This document shows, piece after piece, positions 32,945 to 41,811 of a DNA stretch of 50,772 nt. Under the pieces are notes generated by a model that saw only the letters and a list, made by a program, of their open reading frames with translations, was not told the origin of the DNA and did not search any database. Position 1 is the stretch's first letter. Each line of letters starts with the position of its first letter. Source of the stretch: Thalassobaculaceae bacterium (GTDB taxonomy: Bacteria > Pseudomonadota > Alphaproteobacteria > Thalassobaculales > Thalassobaculaceae); NCBI GenBank assembly GCA_029212785.1, contig JARGOG010000026.1, positions 1 through 50,772 on the forward strand. Direction: 5' to 3'. The translations under genes were made by a program, and so were the position numbers.

Positions 32945-33986
32945 CCGCGACGCCGAGATCAGTGCTTTTCTGGAAACCGCCGGCTGGCGCGGGGCTTCGG
33001 TCACGCTGCTGGCCAAGGACGCCTCCTATCGGGTGTATCATCGGGTGACCCGCGACGGCGCCCGTGCCGTGTTGATGGATGCCCCGCCGGCCCTCGAGGA
33101 CGTTCGCCCGTTCCTCGACATCGCCGCTCAGCTGCGCCGATTCGGGTATTCCGCCCCGGCGATCCTGGCCGAGGACGTCCCCGCCGGGTTGCTTCTGTTG
33201 GAGGATTTCGGCGACCGTACCTTCACCCGCATCCTCGCCGATCCGAGCGAACGGGAGTGGGACGAAGAGGCGCTGTACAGCCTCGCCGTCGACCTGCTGG
33301 CCGATCTGCACGCGCGCGCGCCGGAAATCGGCTTCTCCGCCCCGCCCTATGACGGCAACCGACTGGTCGAGGAGGCCGACCGGATGCTGCGCTGGTTCGC
33401 GCCGCTGGTGCTCGGCGATCTGGTCTCCAGCGACGTGGCCGAGGCCTACCGCGCGGCATGGCGCGCCGCCGTTCCGGTCATGACCGACGGGCCGGATACC
33501 CTGGTGCTGCGCGACTTCCACGTCGACAACCTGATGATCCTGCCGGGACGCGAAGGCCTCGCGCGCTGCGGATTGCTGGATTTCCAGGACGCGCTGTCCG
33601 GCAACCCCGCCTACGACCTGGTCTCGCTGCTGCAGGATGCGCGGCGCGATCTGGCGTCGGGGTTGGAGACGGCGATGCTCGCGCGCTACCGGAGCCGTCG
33701 GAACGTCGCCGATTGGAATGCCTTCCTACGCGCCTACCACGCGCTCGGCGCTCAGCGGGCGATCAAGATCCTGGGACAGTTCGGCCGCCAGCAGGGTTTC
33801 TTCGAGCGCACCAGCTATATGGTTCACATTCCGCGCTGCTGGGCGCATATCGAGACGAATGTCGCGCGGGCGGACCTTGGTCCGGTGGCCGACTGGCTCG
33901 ACCGGGAGATGCCGTCGGCATTCCGTCGGATCCCCGATCCGGACCGGCGACTGCCGGCCTCGGTCAGCCCCGAAATCAAGCGCTGA
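32937..33986 (+). CDS. amgK: N-acetylmuramate/N-acetylglucosamine kinase AmgK
   Basis: 349 residues from the GTG at 32937, which overlaps the tsaE stop; in-frame ATGs at 32886 and 32910 are alternatives. It has the aminoglycoside phosphotransferase fold: LRDFHVDNLMIL (about residues 184-195) supplies the catalytic Asp and Asn, and LLDFQDALSGNPAYDL the metal-binding Asp. The neighbour MurU gene decides the function: AmgK phosphorylates the anomeric OH of MurNAc in the cell-wall recycling route that rebuilds UDP-MurNAc without MurA. The FGRQQGFF and YMVHIPRCW stretches near the C-terminus fit AmgK-type proteins. Cytoplasmic. The family call is firm; the substrate follows from context. Confidence 0.87.
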   Translation: MNDRDAEISAFLETAGWRGASVTLLAKDASYRVYHRVTRDGARAVLMDAPPALEDVRPFLDIAAQLRRFGYSAPAILAEDVPAGLLLLEDFGDRTFTRILADPSEREWDEEALYSLAVDLLADLHARAPEIGFSAPPYDGNRLVEEADRMLRWFAPLVLGDLVSSDVAEAYRAAWRAAVPVMTDGPDTLVLRDFHVDNLMILPGREGLARCGLLDFQDALSGNPAYDLVSLLQDARRDLASGLETAMLARYRSRRNVADWNAFLRAYHALGAQRAIKILGQFGRQQGFFERTSYMVHIPRCWAHIETNVARADLGPVADWLDREMPSAFRRIPDPDRRLPASVSPEIKR

Positions 33987-34007
33987 AAGACCGGTGAGGA
34001 CCCTGTC

Positions 34008-34772
34008 ATGCTGCTGTCTGGACTGAGCCGCCGACCGACCTGGCTGCCGGACACCGCCATGGTGTTGTGCGCCGGCCGCGGCACACGCCTGGCGCCATTG
34101 ACCGACACGGTGCCGAAGCCACTCGTTCCGGTCTGCGGCGTGCCGATCGTCGACCGCACGCTGGAGCACCTGACCCGTGCCGGCGTCAAGCGCGCCGTCC
34201 TGAACGCTCACTATCTCGGCGAACAACTGGAAGATCATCTCAAGGACCGCGCGGCCCCGGAGATCACCGTCCTACAGGAAGACGTGGTGCTGGAGACCGG
34301 CGGCGGGGTGAGGAATGCCCTGCCCCATCTCGGCGACGCGCCGTTCTTCGTCATCAACGGCGACAGCGTGTGGCTGGATGGTCTGCGCAACGCCCTGCAC
34401 CGCTTCGCCGATACCTGGGACCCGGAGAGGATGGACATTCAGCTTCTCCTGTATCCCTTCGCCCGGGTGCTTGGCTGGCACGGCTATGGCGACTACACGA
34501 TGGATGAACTCGGCCGGATCTCGGGCCGGGAGGAGGGTCGAATCGCACCCTACGCCTATATGGGCGTGTCCATCGTCCATCCCCGCATCTTCAGGGCCGC
34601 GCCGGACGGGCCGTTCTCGATGAAGCGGCTCTACGACCACGCGGAAGCGCAGGGCCGGCTCTTCGGCGCGCTGCATGACGGGCTCTGGTATCATATTTCC
34701 ACGCCCGCCGATCTGGAGCAGGCCAACCAGCGCTTCGCCGGCGGCCATGTCGCCGACGTGCCCTTCTTCTGA
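34008..34772 (+). CDS. murU: N-acetylmuramate alpha-1-phosphate uridylyltransferase MurU
   Basis: 254 residues. The nucleotidyltransferase signature AMVLCAGRGTRLAPLTDTVP with PKPLVPV follows at residues about 17-43, then NAHYLGEQLEDHL, LETGGGVRNALP and VINGDSVW, where the Asp binds the metal. It transfers UMP from UTP to MurNAc-1-phosphate, giving UDP-MurNAc, after AmgK. Length is a little longer than Pseudomonas MurU (about 223 residues), the extra part being N-terminal (about 15 residues) and C-terminal. It follows amgK by 21 bases in the divL operon. Confidence 0.9.
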   Translation: MLLSGLSRRPTWLPDTAMVLCAGRGTRLAPLTDTVPKPLVPVCGVPIVDRTLEHLTRAGVKRAVLNAHYLGEQLEDHLKDRAAPEITVLQEDVVLETGGGVRNALPHLGDAPFFVINGDSVWLDGLRNALHRFADTWDPERMDIQLLLYPFARVLGWHGYGDYTMDELGRISGREEGRIAPYAYMGVSIVHPRIFRAAPDGPFSMKRLYDHAEAQGRLFGALHDGLWYHISTPADLEQANQRFAGGHVADVPFF

Positions 34773-34814
34773 CGACTGCGGGGCGCGCCCCGTGGGACCA
34801 GGTAACGCAGCCGG

Positions 34815-37800
34815 ATGACCGACCGCATCTATACGATCCCCATCGGCACGCCGTTCCTGGACCGGCTGGCGGCGGGCGTGTGGAACCGCGTGGACGGCGA
34901 CCCGATCGCGCTGACCGATGTCCGTCTGCTGCTGCCGACCCGGCGCGCGGTGCGCTCGGCGGCGGACGCCTTCCTGCGCTTCGGCGACGGTCGGCCGATG
35001 TTGCTGCCGAAGTTGTCGACCATATCCGATGTCGACGAGGATCTGCTCGACGTTGAGACCGGCGAGGAAGCGGGGGCGGCCGGCGCGCTTGAGATCCCGC
35101 CCGCCATACCGGACCTGCAGCGCCACCTCGAGTTGATGCGCCTGGTCACCGCCTATCTGCGCGCCGATCCGGACAGTGCCACCCCCGACACGCCGGAACA
35201 TGCCTACCGCCTCGCTGCCGCCCTGGCCCGGCTGATCGACGAAGTGCAGATGCACGGGCTCGACTTCGTCGCGCTGAACAGCCTCGCGCCCGATGCCTAT
35301 GCCGCCCATTGGGACAAGACCATCGCCTTCCTGAAGATCGTCACTGAGATCTGGCCCGGACGGCTGCAGGAACTCGCGGCGATCGACCCGATGGCCCGGC
35401 GCGATGCGCTGATGCGGGCGGAGGCGGCGGCGCTGGCGGCGAACCCTCCCACCACGCCGGTGATCGTCGCCGGCTCCACCGGCTCGATCCCCGCGACGGC
35501 CGAACTGATGCGGGCGGTGCTGGCGCTGCCGGCGGGCGCCATCGTGCTGCCTGGCCTCGACATGGAGAGCGACGCGGCGAGTTGGGCCGCCATCGGCGAC
35601 GACCCAACCCACCCGCAGCACGGGTTGCACAGCCTGCTCCGGACCCTCGGCCTCGACCGTAGCGACGTGCGGGAGTGGTCGCCTTCGGTCACCGGCGGGC
35701 GCGACCGGCTGATCCGCGAGGCCATGCGTCCGGCCGCCACGACCGAGGCATGGCGTGGGCTCTCGACCGCCGCCGACGCCCCCACGCCGGCCGCCTTCGA
35801 CGGGCTCACCCGGATCGACGCCGCCTCGCCGCGCGAGGAGGCCGGCGTGATCGCGCTGCTGATGCGCGAGGTGCTCGAGGTGCCCGGCAAGACCGCCGCC
35901 CTGGTCACGCCGGACCGCCGTCTCGCCCGCCGGGTCGCGGTGGAGCTTCGGCGCTGGCGCGTCGCCCGGAGCGACGGTGAGCGGCTGGAGGTCAACGATT
36001 CCGGCGGCGCGCCGCTGGCCAATAGCGGGGTCGCGGTGTTCCTGCGGCTACTGGCCCGCGCCATGGTCGACAGCGCGCCGGTTGCCCTGCTCTCTCTGCT
36101 CAAGCATCCACTGACCGCCTGCGGCCTGGCAGCGGACCGATTCGACCGGCTGGTGGAGCGATTGGACCGGGACATCCTGCGGGGCGCGCGCCCGGCGGCC
36201 GGACTCGCCGGTTTGCGCAAGGCGATCACCGCCTCGATGCTGGAACCGGAGCCGATGGCCGCATTGCTCGGCTTCTGCGACCGGCTGGCCGACGCGCTCG
36301 CCCCGCTGGAGACGGCGCTGAGCCGACGTTCGGTCGCCGTCCCCGAAATTCTCGACGCCCATCTGCGCGCCGCCGAGGCGCTGGCCACCTCCGACGACAC
36401 CCATGGCAGCCTGCGCCTGTGGGTCGGAGAGGCGGGGGAGGCCTTGGCGCGGCTGTCCAACGAGTTCGCCGACGGCGCTGCGGGAATGGAACCGATCGCC
36501 GGCGGCGACTGGCCCGGCCTGTTCGACGCCCTGCTGGAAGGGCGGGTGGTGCGGCCGCGCTACGGCAGCCACCCGCGCCTGCACATCCTCGGTGTCCTGG
36601 AGGCCCGCCTGCTCGCCTTCGACCGGGTCATCCTCGGCGGGTTGAACGAAGGCACATGGCCGGCCGAACCGAGACCGGATCCTTGGATGAGTCGGCCGAT
36701 GCGCCGGGACTTCGGCCTGCCCGCCATCGATCTCGCCATCGGCAAGGCCGCGCATGACGTCGCCATGGCCCTCGGCGGACGCGAAGTGTTCCTGACCCGG
36801 TCGCAACGGGTCGACGGCAGCCCGACCATCCCGTCGCGCTGGCTACTGCGGCTCGACACCGTGGCCCGTGCCCTGCACAGCGAGGAGCGGCTGATCTCCT
36901 GGGACGCCCCCGCCCGCTGGCACGCCCTGCTCGACACCCCGGCGACACCCGACCCCGGCCGCCCGCCGGAGCCGCGGCCGCGCCTGGACCAGCGGCCCCG
37001 GAAGCTTCCGGTCACCCGGATCGACACTTGGCTGCGCGACCCCTATTCGATCTATGCCCGTTACATTCTCAACCTCCGCAAGCTCGATCCGCTGGACATG
37101 GAGGTCGGCGCCATCGAGCGCGGCAATGCGATCCACGAGGCCCTCGACGCCTTCGTGCGGGATTTTCCCCGCGATCTGCCACCGACCCCGGCGGATGTCC
37201 TGATCGATTACGGCAAGAAGAGTTTCGCGGCACATATGGACCGGCCGGGCGTGTGGGCCTTCTGGTGGCCGCGATTCGAGCGGGTCGCCCGGTGGTTCGT
37301 CGAGGTGGAGCGCGAGCGCCGCAAGTCGCTCGACCACTCCGCCACGGAGAAAGAGGGGGCGCTGACCCTGCCGGGCCCGGCCGGCCCCTTCGTGCTGTTC
37401 GGCAAAGCCGACCGGATCGACAAGCGCGGCGACGGTACCTACGCCATCATCGACTACAAGACCGGTTCCAACCCGACCCTTAGCGACCTGAAATCGGGCC
37501 GTGCGCCGCAGCTTCCCCTGGAAGCGATGATCCTGATGGCCGGTGGCTTCGCCGAGCAGGGCCTGGCGGCAGGCGATGTGGCTTCCCTGGAATACTGGCG
37601 CGTCGGTGGCGGCACCCCACCGGGCAGGATCGACGGGGTCGATACCTCGGTGCCCGACCTGGTGGAGAGCGCCCGCGCCGGTCTGGAAGCGTTGATCGCC
37701 GCCTTCGACGACGAGAGCACCCCCTATCACGCCGCCCCGGACCCGCGCCGCAGCCTGCGCTTCAACGATTACGACCATCTGGCGCGCACCGGCGACTGGG

Positions 37801-37826
37801 CCGCCGGCGACGAGGGAGAGGGCTGA
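34815..37826 (+). CDS. addB: Double-strand break repair protein AddB
   Basis: 1003 residues of the alphaproteobacterial AddB type. Residues about 1-750 are a helicase-like body with a degenerate N-terminal nucleotide site (GTPFLDRLAAGV where other AddB proteins have a P-loop). The block RVILGGLNEGTWPAEP lies near 600-615. The C-terminal RecB-type nuclease has FGKADRIDKRGDG and AIIDYKTGS (about 862-885). No cysteines ring the nuclease, so the iron-sulfur cluster of Firmicutes AddB is absent, as usual in this class. It pairs with AddA to resect double-strand DNA ends for RecA loading. AddA starts one base after its stop. Confidence 0.94.
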   Translation: MTDRIYTIPIGTPFLDRLAAGVWNRVDGDPIALTDVRLLLPTRRAVRSAADAFLRFGDGRPMLLPKLSTISDVDEDLLDVETGEEAGAAGALEIPPAIPDLQRHLELMRLVTAYLRADPDSATPDTPEHAYRLAAALARLIDEVQMHGLDFVALNSLAPDAYAAHWDKTIAFLKIVTEIWPGRLQELAAIDPMARRDALMRAEAAALAANPPTTPVIVAGSTGSIPATAELMRAVLALPAGAIVLPGLDMESDAASWAAIGDDPTHPQHGLHSLLRTLGLDRSDVREWSPSVTGGRDRLIREAMRPAATTEAWRGLSTAADAPTPAAFDGLTRIDAASPREEAGVIALLMREVLEVPGKTAALVTPDRRLARRVAVELRRWRVARSDGERLEVNDSGGAPLANSGVAVFLRLLARAMVDSAPVALLSLLKHPLTACGLAADRFDRLVERLDRDILRGARPAAGLAGLRKAITASMLEPEPMAALLGFCDRLADALAPLETALSRRSVAVPEILDAHLRAAEALATSDDTHGSLRLWVGEAGEALARLSNEFADGAAGMEPIAGGDWPGLFDALLEGRVVRPRYGSHPRLHILGVLEARLLAFDRVILGGLNEGTWPAEPRPDPWMSRPMRRDFGLPAIDLAIGKAAHDVAMALGGREVFLTRSQRVDGSPTIPSRWLLRLDTVARALHSEERLISWDAPARWHALLDTPATPDPGRPPEPRPRLDQRPRKLPVTRIDTWLRDPYSIYARYILNLRKLDPLDMEVGAIERGNAIHEALDAFVRDFPRDLPPTPADVLIDYGKKSFAAHMDRPGVWAFWWPRFERVARWFVEVERERRKSLDHSATEKEGALTLPGPAGPFVLFGKADRIDKRGDGTYAIIDYKTGSNPTLSDLKSGRAPQLPLEAMILMAGGFAEQGLAAGDVASLEYWRVGGGTPPGRIDGVDTSVPDLVESARAGLEALIAAFDDESTPYHAAPDPRRSLRFNDYDHLARTGDWAAGDEGEG

Positions 37827-37827
37827 G

Positions 37828-40800
37828 ATGAGCCTGATCGAAGCCCGCAGCGCGATCGAGGAGGCGACCCGCAACCAGCGCGAGGCGGCCGATCCGTCCG
37901 TTTCCGCCTGGGTCGCGGCCTCGGCCGGATCGGGCAAGACCAAGGTGCTGACCGACCGGCTGCTGAACCTGCTGCTGGCCGGGACCCGACCACAGCGCCT
38001 GCTCTGTCTGACCTTCACCAAGGCGGCGGCGGCGGAAATGGCGACCCGGTTGTCGCGCACACTGGCCCAATGGACCGTGCTGGATGCCGAGGAACTGGGC
38101 CGCCAACTGGAGGCGCTGGACGGCCGGGTCGCCAGCCAGGACCGCATGGCCAAGGCACGGCGCCTGTTCGCCGAAGTGCTGGACGCGCCGGGTGGCCTGA
38201 AGATCCAGACTATCCACGCTTTCGCCCAATCCCTGCTCGGCCGCTTCCCGCTTGAAGCCGGCGTGCCGCCGAACTTCCGCCTGGCTGATGACCGGGCCGC
38301 CGCCACGCTGTTGGAGGACGCCGAGCGCGTCGTGCTGGAGCGCGCCCGCGGCGGGGCCGACGACGACCTCGCCGACGCGCTCGCCCTGGTGACGGAACGG
38401 GCGACGGAGCAGACCGTGCGCGACCTGCTGACAGGCATGCTGCTCCAACGCACCCGCCTGACCCGAGCGATCGAACTTGCCGGCGGGATCGACGCCATCA
38501 CCGCCCGCCTGCACGCCACACTCGGCACCGACCCGAGCGGGACCGACTGGAGCCTGCGCCGGGCGGCCGGCGACGACGGCGCCTTCGAGCGCGCCGTCCT
38601 GCACGATGCCGCCAGTGCACTCGCCGCCGGGTCGAAGACGGATATCGGCCGCGCGGAGACCCTGTTCGCCTGGCTCTCGCTGCCCGATGCCGATGCCCGC
38701 GCCCTGGGCTGGGACGACTACAAACGCGCCCTGCTGACCCAGGACGGTTCGATCCAGGCCCGGCTCGCCACCAAGGGCGTGCAGGAGCGGGCCTCCACCC
38801 TCCTCGCCGATCTGACCCGCGAGGCCAACCGCATCCTCGCCGTCGAGGAAAAGCGCAAGGCGCTCGACACGGCGCTGCGCAGCGCCGCCCTGATTCGTCT
38901 GTCGGCCGCCATCATCGACGCCTATGGCAGCGCCAAGGCGCGCCGAGCCCTGCTCGATTTCGAGGATCTGGTCGAGCGGGCCCGCCGCCTGCTCGCCGCG
39001 CCCGGAAACGCGGCCTGGGTGCTGTTCAAGCTGGATGAAGGGCTAGAGCACATCCTGATCGACGAGGCCCAGGACACCAGCCCGGCCCAGTGGGAGATCG
39101 TCCGCGCGCTCGCCGAGGAGTTCTTCGCCGGCCTCGGGGCGGCGTCGGAACGGGCACCGGACCGGCCGCGAACGATCTTCGCGGTCGGCGACGTCAAACA
39201 GTCGATCTACAGCTTCCAGGGCGCCGATCCGGCCGGGTTCACCGACGCGCGCGGCTATTTCGCCGGCCGGGTCGAGGCCGCCGAGCAAAGCTTCCGCGAT
39301 GTGCAGATGCAGGTCTCCTTCCGCTCCACATCGGCCGTGCTGCGCGCGGTGGATGCCGTCTTCGCCCGCGAGGATGCGCGCCAGGGTGTGGCCGAGATCG
39401 TCTCCGGCGTCACCCGCGAGATCGCCCACCGTGCCAGCCGGGAAGGTCAGGCCGGACGGGTCGAACTCTGGCCGGTGATCGAGCCGGAGGACGAGGAGGC
39501 GGGCGACCCCTGGTCGCCGCCGCTGACCCGCGCGTCCCTGGACGCCCCGGTAACCCGCCTCGCCCAGATTATTGCCGGCCGGATCGCCGCCTGGCTCGCC
39601 ACCGGCGAGATCCTGGAGGCGAAGAACCGACCGATACGGCCGGGCGACGTCATGGTGCTGGTGCGCCGTCGCGGCGCCTTCGTCGCCGAGCTGGTGCGGG
39701 CCCTGAAATCCGCCGGCGTTCCGGTGGCAGGTGTCGACCGCATGGTACTGACCGAGCAGATGGCGGTGCGCGACCTAATCGCCCTCGGCGAGGCGATGCT
39801 GCTGCCGGACGACGACCTCACGCTGGCCACCGTGCTGAAGAGCCCGCTTGTCGGCATGAGCGAGGAGGACTTGCTGGAGCTGTCCTACGGACGCCGGGAA
39901 CGCCGACTCTGGGCCGAGCTCCGACGCCGGGCGGATCAACACGAGGCCTTCGGGCGCGCCGCCGGCCGGCTGTCCCGCTGGGCGGCCCTCGCCCGACACC
40001 TCCCGCCGCATGCGTTCTACCAGCAGGTTCTGTCGGCCGATCGGGGACGCCAGCGGCTCGTCGCCCGGCTCGGCCCGGACTGCGAGGACGCGATCGATGA
40101 GTTTCTGGCCCAGGCGCTGGATTACGAGCGCGAGAACCCGCCGGCGCTCCAGAGCTTCCTGCACGCCGTCGTCGCCAGCGAACAGGAGGTGAAGCGCGAG
40201 CTGGAGGGCGGCGAGGTCGATCAGGTCCGGGTGATGACCGTGCACGGGGCCAAGGGCCTGCAGGCACCGATCGTCATCCTGCCCGACACGGTTCGCCCGC
40301 CGCAGCTGCGCGATCCCGTGGTGTGGCACCGTATCGGCGTCGAGATACCGCTGTGGGCACCGTCCAGCGCCAGCGCCGACCAAGTCTCCGCCAACGCCCG
40401 CGCCGCCGCCCGGCAGGCGATGGAGGAGGAGTATCGCCGCCTGCTCTATGTCGCCATGACCCGAGCCGAGGATCGGTTGATCGTCTGCGGCTGGAAGGGC
40501 AAGCGCGATCCCGTCGACAAGGGCTGGTTCGGCCATGCCCGCGCCGGCCTGCCGGAGGTGGCGGCGCCAGCGTCCCTGCCCGGCGTCACCCCGGACGGGG
40601 CCGACACCGCCCTGGTCCTCGCCACGCCTCAGGAGGCGGCGGTGCCGGCGCCCCGCGCGCCCTCCGGGTCCCGCGCGCCGGCACCGCTACCCGACTGGGC
40701 GACGGGCACCGCCCCGCGCGAACCGACGCCGCCACGCCCGCTGGCCCCGTCGCGCCCCGCCTCGGACGAGCCGCCGGTCCGCTCGCCGCTGCAGCGCGAC

Positions 40801-41319
40801 GGCACCGATCCGTTCAAGCGCGGCGTGCTGCTGCACCGTCTGCTCCAGTTGCTCCCCGACATGGCAGCCGACCGGCGTCGCGAAGCCGGACGCGCCCTGC
40901 TCGCCCGCCCGATCCATGCCCTGGCCGAGGAACAGATCGATTCGTGGCTCGACGAGGTGCTGGCGGTGCTCGATCACCCGGAATTCGCACCGGTCTTCGC
41001 GCCGGGTTCACGCGCGGAGGTCCCGATCGTCGGGCAGGTCGACGGACCGGAGGGTCCACAGATCGTCTCCGGACGCATCGACCGGCTCGCCGTGGCGCAG
41101 GACTCGGTGCTTATTGTCGACTACAAGACCAACCGGCCGCCCCCGGTCTCGATCGGTGCCGTATCGGATATGTACATGCGCCAGTTGGCGACCTATCACA
41201 CACTGGTGGCCTCCCTATATCCCGGTCGAACGGTGCGATGCGCCCTGCTTTGGACCGACGGGCCGACACTGATGCCTATTCCGGACGCGCTGCTTCAAGG
41301 GTTTGGCGCATTGCCTTGA
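37828..41319 (+). CDS. addA: Helicase-nuclease AddA
   Basis: 1163 residues of the UvrD/RecB superfamily 1 helicase type. Walker A is ASAGSGKTKVL (about residues 31-41), followed by LCLTFTKAAAAEM, and Walker B appears as ILIDEAQDTSP (about 409-419). Motif III is FAVGDVKQSIYSFQGADP, motif V VMTVHGAKGLQAP, and motif VI LLYVAMTRAEDRL. The nuclease domain at the C-terminus has GRIDRLAVA and LIVDYKTNRP (about 1083-1105). It unwinds and cuts double-strand ends with AddB. The last codons overlap the minus-35 element of the trxA promoter. Confidence 0.97.
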   Translation: MSLIEARSAIEEATRNQREAADPSVSAWVAASAGSGKTKVLTDRLLNLLLAGTRPQRLLCLTFTKAAAAEMATRLSRTLAQWTVLDAEELGRQLEALDGRVASQDRMAKARRLFAEVLDAPGGLKIQTIHAFAQSLLGRFPLEAGVPPNFRLADDRAAATLLEDAERVVLERARGGADDDLADALALVTERATEQTVRDLLTGMLLQRTRLTRAIELAGGIDAITARLHATLGTDPSGTDWSLRRAAGDDGAFERAVLHDAASALAAGSKTDIGRAETLFAWLSLPDADARALGWDDYKRALLTQDGSIQARLATKGVQERASTLLADLTREANRILAVEEKRKALDTALRSAALIRLSAAIIDAYGSAKARRALLDFEDLVERARRLLAAPGNAAWVLFKLDEGLEHILIDEAQDTSPAQWEIVRALAEEFFAGLGAASERAPDRPRTIFAVGDVKQSIYSFQGADPAGFTDARGYFAGRVEAAEQSFRDVQMQVSFRSTSAVLRAVDAVFAREDARQGVAEIVSGVTREIAHRASREGQAGRVELWPVIEPEDEEAGDPWSPPLTRASLDAPVTRLAQIIAGRIAAWLATGEILEAKNRPIRPGDVMVLVRRRGAFVAELVRALKSAGVPVAGVDRMVLTEQMAVRDLIALGEAMLLPDDDLTLATVLKSPLVGMSEEDLLELSYGRRERRLWAELRRRADQHEAFGRAAGRLSRWAALARHLPPHAFYQQVLSADRGRQRLVARLGPDCEDAIDEFLAQALDYERENPPALQSFLHAVVASEQEVKRELEGGEVDQVRVMTVHGAKGLQAPIVILPDTVRPPQLRDPVVWHRIGVEIPLWAPSSASADQVSANARAAARQAMEEEYRRLLYVAMTRAEDRLIVCGWKGKRDPVDKGWFGHARAGLPEVAAPASLPGVTPDGADTALVLATPQEAAVPAPRAPSGSRAPAPLPDWATGTAPREPTPPRPLAPSRPASDEPPVRSPLQRDGTDPFKRGVLLHRLLQLLPDMAADRRREAGRALLARPIHALAEEQIDSWLDEVLAVLDHPEFAPVFAPGSRAEVPIVGQVDGPEGPQIVSGRIDRLAVAQDSVLIVDYKTNRPPPVSIGAVSDMYMRQLATYHTLVASLYPGRTVRCALLWTDGPTLMPIPDALLQGFGALP

Positions 41320-41344
41320 CCATGACGAGCGGCGTTCCTAATCT
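41316..41344 (+). promoter_or_regulatory. Promoter of trxA
   Basis: TTGACC, a 17-base spacer, then TAATCT. The minus-35 hexamer overlaps the addA stop codon. Expected transcript start is near 41351, about 24 bases before the trxA ATG. So trxA can be transcribed apart from the long divL operon. Confidence 0.6.
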
Positions 41345-41374
41345 CCGCCGGAGGAACCGCGAAAGGAAGATTCG

Positions 41375-41695
41375 ATGACGACTAACCCGGTTTCCGACGC
41401 CTCGTTCGACGAGGACGTCTTGAAGTCCGACACCCCCGTGGTGGTCGACTTCTGGGCCGAGTGGTGCGGCCCCTGCAAGATGATCGGCCCGTCCCTGGAG
41501 AAGATCTCGGACGAGCTCGGCCAGCAGGTGAAGGTCGTGAAGCTGAACATCGACGACAATCCGAAGACCCCCGCCGCCTATGGCGTGCGCGGTATTCCCA
41601 CGCTCATGGTCTTCAAGGAAGGTCAGGTCCACGCCCAGAAGATCGGCGCCCTGCCCGAGAGCCAGCTCAAGCAGTGGATCGAGTCGTCGATCTGA
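41375..41695 (+). CDS. trxA: Thioredoxin
   Basis: 106 residues, the standard length. The active site WCGPC is at about residues 30-34 in VVVDFWAEWCGPCKMIGP, with the cis-Pro in RGIPTLMVF. AAAGGAAGATTCG precedes the ATG. It reduces cytoplasmic protein disulfides and would feed electrons to the DsbD-like membrane reductase encoded at 4-6 kb. It has its own promoter at the end of addA and is followed by a strong hairpin. Confidence 0.98.
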   Translation: MTTNPVSDASFDEDVLKSDTPVVVDFWAEWCGPCKMIGPSLEKISDELGQQVKVVKLNIDDNPKTPAAYGVRGIPTLMVFKEGQVHAQKIGALPESQLKQWIESSI

Positions 41696-41725
41696 GCACC
41701 TGAGCCAGACAGTTTGCCTGACAGG

Positions 41726-41749
41726 ACGGCCCCGCTTCGGCGGGGCCGT
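41726..41749 (+). terminator. Terminator hairpin after trxA
   Basis: A 10-bp stem ACGGCCCCGC / GCGGGGCCGT with a TTCG tetraloop, 30 bases after the trxA stop and followed by TTCGCTATT. Stem and loop are very stable; the T tract is poor. It separates trxA from the convergent folC. Confidence 0.8.
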
Positions 41750-41811
41750 TCGCTATTGGGCTCTTCGACACGCCCCAGCGTTGCTCAAGGCGAGGTCGGG
41801 GAAGTCGGGGT

